Of a stretch of 64,000 nucleotides of DNA, positions 55,796 to 64,000 are shown one piece after another. The notes below the pieces were generated by a model that saw only the letters and a list, made by a program, of their open reading frames with translations, was not told where the DNA came from and made no database searches. Every line of letters starts with the position of its first letter. The first letter of the stretch is position 1. Source of the DNA: Gerris lacustris (Eukaryota > Arthropoda > Insecta > Hemiptera > Gerridae); assembly GCA_951217055.1 (NCBI GenBank), contig OX578281.1, forward strand, positions 11,936,447 to 12,000,446, written 5' to 3'. A program made the position numbers and the translations under genes.

Positions 55796-56640
55796 TTGTG
55801 TTATATTTATTTATTAGTTACATTAGAGTTATAATCTCTATATGATTAACTTAGATTTATTTTACGTTTCAAAGGTTTTTTAGGGAAGAAATAAATGTTA
55901 AGTCCTTCCCTTTTAAGTTGGGGAATACTTTACTCGATAAACAAAAGAGGGCAAGCCAAGCTTTTCTCGTGCAAATGAAATAAAGGGGGAGGTCCAGAGG
56001 TCTTTGTCGATTGTCTGCTCCTGGCTACTGGCCCAATTCGCTTTTCCCTACACTAGGAATTTGCCTATTAAGAGCTTTAACAGGCTTGCGAAGTTGTTCT
56101 GCTAATAAAGCCTTGATTGGGCCGTCTTTTCCAGACCGAACCTTTCTGACAGCTATGAACCCTCTATTATTTTAAGACCAGGTTTTCGTTGTAAGTAGAT
56201 CGAGTGCGGATGTCAGTTATTTCACTAGTTTATTAATATCCAAGTATTTCCTTTACAGTCTGGTTACTTTTAAATAATTGTCCGCAAGTTCTCCTAAGGC
56301 TACTTGTGGGCTTCATCATTAAAGCCGCAAGAGTTGACAGGCGGAAGATCTTAAAGCTTTTAGTTGTCATGTACAGTTATCGAGATAACGAGCCCTCATG
56401 CAAATAATAAGCATCTTGAAATTAAATATTGTCAAGAACAGTTATTTTTTAAAAGGTACGTCGAGATTTCTTTCCGATTAACATCTGCAATCTACATTTT
56501 CGATACTTTTTAATGATTCCTTCCCATTTTCAATATCGAAAGCAATGACATTTCGGAATTATTGTTTAAGTAAATAAAACAAAATAAAAAATATATTTTA
56601 TCTAAGACTTATATTTTAACACATTCTGATTTTACTCAAT
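55796..56640. other. DNA without recognised gene
   Basis: No family recognised. Mixed composition at 55910-56350 without a long frame. Confidence 0.4.
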
Positions 56641-56676
56641 CATGACTTTAAAAAATATTCTGCCAATTAGTGTGGT

Positions 56677-56772
56677 ATATAGCTTCATCCTATGTCCCTA
56701 TAGCTTCATCCTATGTCCCTATAGCTTCAACCTATGTCCCTATAGCTTCATCCTATGTCCCTATAGCTTCAT
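56677..56772 (+). repeat. 21-bp tandem repeat, about 4.5 units, at an inverted family 1 end
   Basis: Unit tatagcttcatcctatgtcc plus c. The first unit is part of the family 1 inverted end (tctgccaattagtgtggtat atagcttcatcc), so the array grew from that terminus. Confidence 0.85.
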
Positions 56773-56779
56773 GTCCTGG

Positions 56780-58111
56780 AGAGTCCAGGAGATGAGCGTG
56801 AGAGATCCAGCGTAGCAAAGTGTCTGACTAACATCAAGCTAGAATTTTGTGTATAAATTAATCTTTGGGTACATTTTAAGAATATCTGGTTGACTAAGTT
56901 CGTCTGCGGGACATAGCTTGACAATAGGTATTAGAAAAAAGCAAATTGGCGGAGAGCAGCCATGCCCCACCCATTTTGGTGCACAAGGTCATTTACACTA
57001 TCCTGAGTACAAAATTATCTAGTAAACTAAAAATTAAATTAATTTTAGTTTGTCTCTTGATAGGTGACCTCTTTGATATGGTGTAATATTTGAATTACTG
57101 GCATATCAAGTGACAAATTAATATCAACTTAATATTTGGCCAACTAACTAATTTCGTACTCAGGATCATGAAAATCACACTGTCCACCAAAATGGGTGCT
57201 CCTCACAGGTTTGATTTTTAAGGTCCGTAGGCAAAACCAAGGACCCTTATATTTTCCAGCGTGTGTCTGTCCGTCCGTCCGGTCACCTGCTCTCACAGCT
57301 ACACCTTTCGTCCGATCACTTTGAAATTTGGCATGTATGTGTCTTGTACCTACCCATATATTTTAAAAATATAGTGACTTAAAAAATTATTTTACAAAAA
57401 AATTAGGGTAAAAAAACTTAAGGGTTAAATTTTTTTTTTTTTTTCGACACCGTGAGGGGTATCATATGAAAGGGTACGTTGAGCTGATTACAAAAATATA
57501 TAATTATTTGGTTATACCTTTGATAGGACGAGCGTAGGCAAGTTTGAAATGGGTGTAAAATGTGTCCCCCCCCCCCTCTATCTCACTTATGTGAAGTGCA
57601 AAAAATCTGAAAAAATTCCTGAACATTCTTCGACCAAAAGTAAAGATACTGCAAGTAAGATACTGTAAGTAAGATACTTTTTGGAAATTTCGAAAAAAAT
57701 ATTATTTTATTTTTTATTGACAAAATCCGTTTTTTATAACTATAGTCTTTTCGATGTATTTATATGGTTGTAGTCCGGTTCAGTGGCAAAAAATACTTTA
57801 TCAGAAGTTTGTTTATGTGTTTTGAGAAGATCAGACCCATAGGATAGTTCAAAGTAATCTTTTTAGCATTTTAAAAAACACCATCAATAGGGTACTAGTT
57901 AAACTATATACAGGGTTGCCTATGGACCCTCGCTGTGTGCTGACTAGCACACACTTGACCTGTTTATTTTAAATGCCATATTGCCAAGCTATGTCCCGCA
58001 GACGAACTTAGCCCACCACATATTCTTAAAAGGCACCAAAAGATTTACTTATACACAAAATTCCAGCTTGATGTTAGTCACACACTTATTTGCACGCTAT
58101 CTCCTGGACTA
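56780..58111. mobile_element. Foldback element, copy 2, carrying a nested repeat
   Basis: The left arm starts gagtccaggagatgagcgtg. The right arm ends cgctatctcctggacta, with ggctaagttcgtctgcggga-type text in both arms. Between 57221 and about 57958 the right arm is interrupted by a hairpin-headed repeat (M). The words ggtttgatttttaa and ctgtttattttaa flank the insert and may be a decayed target duplication. Confidence 0.85.
57221..57958 (+). repeat. Hairpin-headed dispersed repeat M
   Basis: Head GGTCC...GGACC hairpin (57222-57245), then tgtctgtccgtccgtcc (57264-57280) and tcgtccgatcactttgaaat ttggcatg. The body has low-complexity tracts (T tract near 57432, C tract near 57570). The right end has cagggttgcctatggaccct followed by a perfect 7-bp hairpin gtgtgct-gact-agcacac (57934-57951). 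Non-coding. Confidence 0.7.
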
Positions 58112-58400
58112 TCAATAATTTTATAGCTTTTACAATCTATTTATGTCAAATTATTTAATTTTCCTTCTTTTTTAAATCTGTCAAAATTGTTTCGATTTTT
58201 TCTGGTATTAAAGTATCAAATTAGCAAAATTTAAAAGGTGCAGACGGGTAAATTAATCTCAGGCTATCTGCGAATTTATTTCGATAAAACAGAAGTTTTA
58301 TTCAAATCAGATAAGTAAAATTATTTCTGTCTTAGTATTTTTGAGATTGGAGGATGGATCACATAGCTTCCCTTACCTTTGGTAAGCTTGGAGGCAATAT
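58112..58400 (-). repeat. Inverted family 1 fragment
   Basis: aatttaaaaggtgcagacgg, tgcgaatttatttcgataaa (diverged) and the inverted head cttcccttacctttggtaag plus cttggaggc at 58365-58396. Confidence 0.55.
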
Positions 58401-59040
58401 CTTATTTTATTTATAGATTTTGATCTATGTAAACGATATACTTTAAATAATAAGTTTAAAATAGAAAATTTAGAACATGGTAATATTTATTTGATCGATG
58501 AAGTAAACCAATTAGTGTTCGAAGAGAGGATTTTCCGGTCAAATGGATCGACTATAAAGAAGAACAAGGGGGGTGAAGTTGAAAGGAAAAGCATTTAGAA
58601 ACTGAACGACCTTTCAGATAACTGAAGATTAGTTTGGCCTGAGTGAACCTTCACTGTAACCTTTAGCAACTATGCTAACAACATTTTACTAGTAACACTT
58701 TGGAGCCAAACTTGTAAAAACTAAACCTCCAAACTGCTCTTTATCTCTTGTTTAAAAACAGTCACATAAAAATACCATAATAGAACGATTAGAGGAGAAC
58801 TTAACCGCAACATTTTGATGACATTTTCATGGATGATTTTGGTTCAGGTAAACCTGAATTGGGTTTTATAAATTTTTATAGTTTTGCTCGAAACTTTTAT
58901 TAGATTGATATGTTAATGAAATTTTCCTCCATAAACTTAAATTCCGAATTGTTTAAGGTGTTTTGATTTTTTAAAAAATGTATTTTGTTATCTACTAATG
59001 TTTTAAATAGAAAACAATTTTCTCAGAAATTAATCTAGAG
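58401..59040. other. AT-rich DNA without recognised gene
   Basis: No frame or repeat recognised. Confidence 0.4.
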
Positions 59041-59290
59041 TTTTGTTTTTTATTTTCTTACATAAAGAGAAAGTATTGTGATAGCGTGAAAATTCGATTT
59101 CAATATTTTAATGAATATACACGTTTTGAGGTCCCCTGAGTCCAAAAAAGTGGGTTTCAATTAAATTCTGTCTGTCTGTCGTCTATGCAGACGCCTGGAG
59201 CCTAAACTACCAGGCCGATTTTGTAGAAATTTGGCGTAAATGTTCAGAAAAATCATACCCCGAGATGAATTCGAGAAATTAATTTTCGCT
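59041..59290 (+). repeat. Dispersed repeat related to H
   Basis: Starts cataaagagaaagtattgtg, has ctgtctgtctgtcg (59168-59181), then gcctggagcctaaactacca, ggccgattttgtagaaattt ggcg and atgttcagaaaaatcatacc. This is the same order as repeat H at 29095 but much diverged. Confidence 0.55.
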
Positions 59291-59483
59291 CCAAATTTGA
59301 GGGGCCCTACCCCACAAAAACTCTGAAAAAACGTGACAATGAATTATTTCTTGAAAACGGTCACGACGATTTAGATTTAAAAATTCAAATATGCAGCCCT
59401 TTATAAATACAAATCTAACGATATAAACCGTTTTCCCGGGAAAAATCTAGTTCCTGAGAAAATAGCTTTAAACGTGGACGGAG

Positions 59484-59516
59484 AGAAACCGGGTTCGACT
59501 CCCCACCGAGGAGAAG
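59484..59516 (+). mobile_element. tRNA-like T-arm fragment
   Basis: aaaccgggttcgactcccca contains a B box (GGGTTCGACTCCC). No A box was recognised upstream. Likely a SINE remnant. Confidence 0.35.
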
Positions 59517-60378
59517 TTTTGTGATAAATTTTGATAAGATTTTCAATGATAATTAAATGTTCCTACGAAAACACAAAAACTAATAAATGGAAAACACTAG
59601 GCTAAGTAATTTCGAACTCATATATCATTAGAAAGTTTGTCTGAGTTGTGTCGGACCGATTTATTTATTTTAGAAAATAGAAGTGATTGTATATAAATAG
59701 CTAGAGGTTAGAGTTCGGTTTCCTTTCGGGTAGGATTATTTTTACTGTAATGGTTGATGATATGTCCTATAAGAATTAAATCTACCCATGAAAACCTCAA
59801 AAATCTAAACACTGGACTAAGTAGATGTACGAGTAGATTTAGACCATATTTTAACTTACAAAATACCATTATTAGTATGATTGGGAACTCTTATGAATTG
59901 CAGCAATATCAATTTATCAATTTGCAATACCACTGACCAGATTGGAGACAAAACTATTTGCAATTGAACTAATAACGACACTATATGCAATACAGTAATG
60001 TAAGACAATTCTGCAATTGTATTTCAGCTTAATCAGCTACAGATTATAAACGATGCAAGGGCTTGATCAATAATCCAATATTAACCACAACCCACACTAG
60101 ACACTGATGTAAACCACATGAACTGATCATTAGTGACCTCATTGCTTCATTGATTGATTGGGTGATCAATTAATGTCACTATGTATTAATCTAACTAGAT
60201 TGGTGTGTTAGTACTTTTCTATTTTGTTATTCCCATTTGTATTTTAAAATTATATATAAAACAGTGTTTTAAAAGGGATCTCTTTGTCTTTTGAATATAT
60301 TAATAAACGCTATTCTATATTATTAATTATAATTTAAATTATAATAAAACTCAATCATGTTGAAGAAAACGAAAATAA
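59517..60378. other. AT-rich DNA without recognised gene
   Basis: The frame 59754-59936 (+) has no family. Many 'aatcaatt' and 'tcattagt' words but no ordered repeat. Confidence 0.4.
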
Positions 60379-60938
60379 TAGTCAATGGGAGATAGCGTGC
60401 AAGAAAGTGTCTGACTTTCAGGCTAGAATTTTCTGTATAAGGAAATCTTTTGGTGTCTTTTAGTAATATGTGGGCGGCTAAGTTCGTCTGCAGAACATAG
60501 CTTGGCAATAGGCGTCAAAAAAACATTGGAGAGCGGCCATGTATGATGGACAGTTTGATTTTCACGATCCTGAGTACAAAATTAGTTAGTAGACCAAAAG
60601 TCAAGTTGATAATAGTTTGTCACTTGATAGATGACCTATTTGATTTGGAGTAATATTTGAATAACTTGCCTATTAAGTGACAAACGACCATCAACTTGAC
60701 TTTTGGTCTACTAACTAATTGTGTACTCAGGATCATGAAATTCATATAGTTCACCATAAAGGACGAGACATGGCAGCTCTCCACCGGTTTGTTTTTTCAA
60801 ATGCCTATTGCCAAGCTATGTCCCACAGACAAACTTAGCCGACCACATATTATTAAAAGACACCAAAAGATTTACTTATACACAAAATTCTAGCTTGATG
60901 TTAGTCAGACACTTATTTGCACGCTATCTCCTGGACTA
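60379..60938. mobile_element. Foldback element, copy 3
   Basis: tagtcaatgggagatagcgt at the left and ctatctcctggacta at the right, with arms of about 265 bp sharing gacaaacttagccgaccaca, tagtagaccaaaagtcaagt and gtcacttgatag with copies 1 and 2. No nested insertion. Confidence 0.88.
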
Positions 60939-62198
60939 CAAAATAAAGATCAACAAAGCAATCTATGTCAATCATAATAGTTATTATCTTCGTTACCCAT
61001 ATTACTTTTCAACATTTTATGGATCTCAATATAAGAAAGGTAGCAAATTGAAAGAGGCGTATGTAGGATGGGCGCCTCTTTTACTTTGATACCCACCAAT
61101 TTCTTTTCTGTTATGGTGGATAACATAGTAAAAGAGTACCGTAGTACCGTGTGTGTTCAAAATTTTGCATTATAAAATCTCAAATTTAGTTAAGAGTAAA
61201 CTTTTTTAACCCATACAGTTTTAATTCCCATTTATTTAAGTATTTACATTAAAAGTTTCAATTGCTAATATTTCATAACTAGCTGTAATTATTATTATTT
61301 CTAGTATTTTTAATTATTCAATTCATATTATATTTGTATATAATTTATGTTATTAAATTCAAAACCGTTTGGTAACAAAAAAATAATATTTTGTTAATAC
61401 TAACGATTTTATACTTAGCCAAATTATTAGGACAAGATAATTGAATGAATAAGTGAACCATAAAAAAGGGTTCCTGTCGGTTTTGGAAAAGGTAAATGGG
61501 GTTGTAACAACCTCCGAAAGGGCCCTACCTCCTTAATAAAGCCCTTCTATGAAAAACCTTCCTGTTTACTTGTTATCATATAAATATTTCAATTATGGCA
61601 ACTTATAATATGTATTAAATATTATGATATAAACAAAATTATATTATTCATTTTATGCTTCGTTTTTGAAAATAATCATTTAAAAAATTGTAAATAAAAA
61701 TCTGGTAGAAGTTAATAAAAAGTAACACAACAATATTGTCACCACAATTTTATATTAATAAATAACAAAAGCTAAAAGTTCGTTCAAAAGCTTAAGTTTC
61801 GACATTTTATATCATCTTCAGTGTTAAGTGTTAACATAGTAAGATTAAAGAGTGTAATAGCTAAATATTTTACAAGCTTTTTTGACAAACTAACAGTACA
61901 GTAGAGGTATAGAGTAGGGCTATAGAAGTGTAGCAGACATGAGAAATGACTTGACATAAAAAAATAATCAAATGTTTATTTTTAAAAAAGAAATAAATTC
62001 AATCGTATTTTGAATTTCATTAGAACACAGTGTATTTTATCAAATCTTTTAAGGACTCCTTCAGAAGGATTAAGGACCCAAAGTTAAGGGATATGAAGTG
62101 AAGATCCAAGGCGGAATTCGGTATAGGATTAGGTCAGGTAAAACAATATTTTTCTCAACTTCTTAATGATAAACAATAATTTTCTGACTTTACTTAAT
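60939..62198. other. AT-rich DNA, with a possible Penelope-like end motif near 61.8 kb
   Basis: On the minus strand 61830-61775 reads cactgaagatgatataaaat then gtcgaaacttaagcttttga, again the CTGAAGATG...CGAAAC wording. No reverse transcriptase remains. Nothing else recognised. Confidence 0.4.
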
Positions 62199-63347
62199 AG
62201 TACATTACGCGTCTAGTGCGGAAAGTAGCATTTTGCATGCGAGTGTGGAGTTTGCACCCGAGCGACAGCGAGGGTAGTAAAACCACACGAGCAATGCAAA
62301 ATGCCGTTTTCGCACGAGTTGCGTACCGTACTTTATCTACGATTGTTAGATTTAAATAATAAATACAGAAAAAAATAAACTTGCTGTATGTAAGTTCGAA
62401 TCTCTTCTCTTGATAAAGATGGCATTAATCTTGAGTTGTATTTTTTGCCGAATTAATTATTTCTGGAGGAGTATTATTTTCTACATTTTCGTCAAAGCCA
62501 CTTGATTCATTCATTATTTTTCACGAAAAACTCGATATAAACAGTTACTTTAATAAAAGAATAGCAAATTAGTTTTGTTAAATGTAAACAAACTCGCTAA
62601 TCGTGCGTAAAGCTGAAGAATTCCTCTTCTTTACCGCGCTAGCGTGGTAAAGAAGAGGAATTCTTCAGAACTTTGAGACGCGCATGCGCAATGAATACAA
62701 GTACGTAAATAATCACTTTCTACGCATCTAAACAGAGATATAATGTTTATATTTCGTATCAATCGTAGATAATAGTACATTACGCATCTAGTGCGGAAAG
62801 TAGCATTTTGCATGCGAGTGTGGAGTTTGCACCCGAGCGACAGCGAGGGTAGTACAACCACAAGAGCAAAGCAAAACGCAGTTTTCTCACCAGTTGCGTA
62901 CCGTACTTTATCTACTATTGTTGGATTTTAATAATAAACATAGAAAAAAAAATGAATAAACTTCCTATATGTAAGTTCGAATTTCTCCTTTGATAAAGAT
63001 GACATTAATTCATTAATTGTATTTTGTGCCGAATTAATTATTTCGGGAGGAGTATTATTCTCCTCATTTTCGTCATAATGACATAAATCAATCATTGTTT
63101 TTCACTAAAAACTCGATATTATGAACAGTTACTTTAATGTAAACAAGCGGCAAATTAGTTTTGTTAAATTTAAACAAGCTCGCTAATCGTGCGTTTAAGT
63201 GAAGAATTCTTCTCTTTTACCGCACTTGGGTGAAAAAAATTGGAATTATGAAACGCGCATGCGCAGTGAATACAAGTACGTAAAGGATAATTTTCTAAGC
63301 ATTTAAACAGAGATACAATGTTTATATTTCGTATCAATTGCAGATAA
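62199..63347 (-). mobile_element. P-Q-P-Q tandem composite element
   Basis: Two head-to-tail repeats: P1 62199-62332, Q1 62333-62773, P2 62774-62907, Q2 62908-63347. P is a 134-bp hairpin with agtacattacgc/gcgtaccgtact ends and a cccgagcgacagcgaggg loop. Q1 starts ttatctacgattg and ends caatcgtagataa. It contains a 56-bp palindrome (62613-62668) with perfect 23-bp arms around gcgctagcgt. On the minus strand Q1 encodes MNESSGFDENVENNTPPEII then NSAKNTTQD (from about 62514, then a stop), and Q2 a more altered relative. In Q2 the palindrome is degraded. Confidence 0.75.
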
Positions 63348-63530
63348 ATTAATTATACTTTAAAACTAATATACTTTTTTTCTTTATTAGGTTTTACAAG
63401 GGCAGAGTTATTAAAATTGTAGTGGTAAATTGTGTGATATTGTTGTGGTACTTTCTTTTAACCTCTCTTGTCTGAATTATGAGATATATATGTGAGTCAA
63501 CTCAACAATCAATAGGCTGTCATTTTATGT
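63348..63530. other. Short AT-rich spacer
   Basis: Nothing recognised between the P-Q array and the transposon end at 63531. Confidence 0.4.
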
Positions 63531-64000
63531 ACAGGGTTATTACAAATGATGTTCATGATTGCAAGCGTTCATGGATGTAGTTTTATTTATCATACAAAGA
63601 AATAAAATGGATACATTTTAAGGAAAACTCAAAACGTTTTATCACAGGTACTCAGAATTATAAATGTTCGATATGGGACCCTTCCCCCCCCCCCCCCTGC
63701 TCCCAACCTGGTCTTCAACTTCATTGCTAACTGACGGTCTTCCAGTTGTTTCTTTTTATAAATGCAGCCATTTCTCTTAAAATTCAAGAACCACTTGCGA
63801 ATAGAGTGATTGCTAGGAGGATCTTCGTTAAATCTGATTCTAAAGTGACGTTGCACACTAATAACTGATTGGTTAATGTGATAATCCAACACAGAAAATA
63901 CATTCCTGTCTTCAAATTCAGCCATTAAACAAAACTGACAACAATTGACTTAACAAACAGCTGATACGTATACCCAAACGAATTTAAACAAAACTTTATG
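63531..64000 (-). mobile_element. DUF4817-type DNA transposon, internally deleted, running off the window
   Basis: tacagggttattacaaatga (63531) looks like the 3' terminal inverted repeat (TACAGGGTxxTxACAAATGA type) of such elements. The transposase frame starts at 63925 on the minus strand, so only about 300 codon positions' worth of DNA separates the two, and the catalytic part is missing. The other terminus lies beyond 64000 or has been lost. Confidence 0.55.
63629..63925 (-). pseudogene. DUF4817/HTH transposase N-terminal fragment, frameshifted
   Basis: MAEFEDRNVFSVLDYHINQS then VISVQRHFRIRFNEDPPSNH and SIRKWFLNFKRNGCIYKK follow the DUF4817 helix-turn-helix domain (VxxxxxYxxxxSVxxxQRxFRxxFxxxxPSxxSIRxWxxxFxxxG). 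After residue 59 the true continuation TTGRPSVSNEVEDQVGSR is in the next frame (a GRPSVS linker is typical), so there is a one-base frameshift. A C/G tract (63683-63699) follows, and no DDE domain is present. The start at 63925 fits the family. Confidence 0.75.

Overview
The window reads as AT-rich, repeat-dominated DNA of a eukaryote, most probably an insect. The repeat classes are typical of arthropods: RTE-like and RNase H-bearing non-LTR retrotransposon pieces, mariner, PIF/Harbinger, DUF4817-type transposase, a MADF-domain relic, tRNA-derived SINEs, foldback elements and MITEs. A hemipteran would fit, but that is a guess. I see no bacterial genes, no intact host protein gene, no rRNA gene and no functional tRNA gene. 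Most open reading frames are products of tandem repeats or repeat relics.

Layout. 0-9 kb: the tail of an RTE-like element at the left edge, palindromic MITEs, a perfect 20-bp minisatellite (3.0-3.4 kb), a large palindrome with Penelope-like end motifs (5.1-5.4 kb), an insert with a 5S-rRNA-like promoter box bracketed by 175-bp direct repeats (6.2-7.4 kb), and a MADF relic (8.8-9.0 kb). 9-17 kb: a 5'-truncated LINE with an exact 13-bp target duplication, tandem duplications, a GC-richer promoter/LTR-like island (11.7-12.5 kb), a TIR element with duplicated ends (14.3-15.2 kb) and a 585-bp TIR element (16.0-16.6 kb). 17-22 kb: poly-T and AAT microsatellites, a repeat carrying a triplicated insert (18.9-19.4 kb), and a 51-bp array open on both strands (21.2-22.05 kb). 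22-31 kb: a SINE with perfect target duplications, a deleted Harbinger element (25.2-26.2 kb), the RNase H end of a LINE (27.8-29.06 kb), and three copies of a repeat ('X') sharing a short peptide frame. 31-36 kb: four adjacent tandem arrays, the largest a 65-bp satellite with higher-order structure. 36-50 kb: a foldback element, a perfect 237-bp inverted repeat (42.1-42.7 kb), a mariner relic, a Harbinger relic and nested repeats. 50-64 kb: two more foldback copies, a solo LTR with a 5-bp target duplication (54.85-55.65 kb), a P-Q composite family in two orientations, and the start of a DUF4817 transposase at the right edge.

Few parts can be said to work together, because nearly everything is a dead or non-autonomous mobile element. 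Nested insertions give a relative chronology. Two observations go beyond ordinary annotation. Many different repeat families share one architecture: a variable but self-complementary head hairpin, then a GTCY- or GTTT-type tetranucleotide tract, then an AAATTTGG-type box. The second is the P-Q family: a 134-bp hairpin module next to a roughly 440-bp module that carries a 56-bp palindrome and the conserved first codons of a transposase- or recombinase-like protein.
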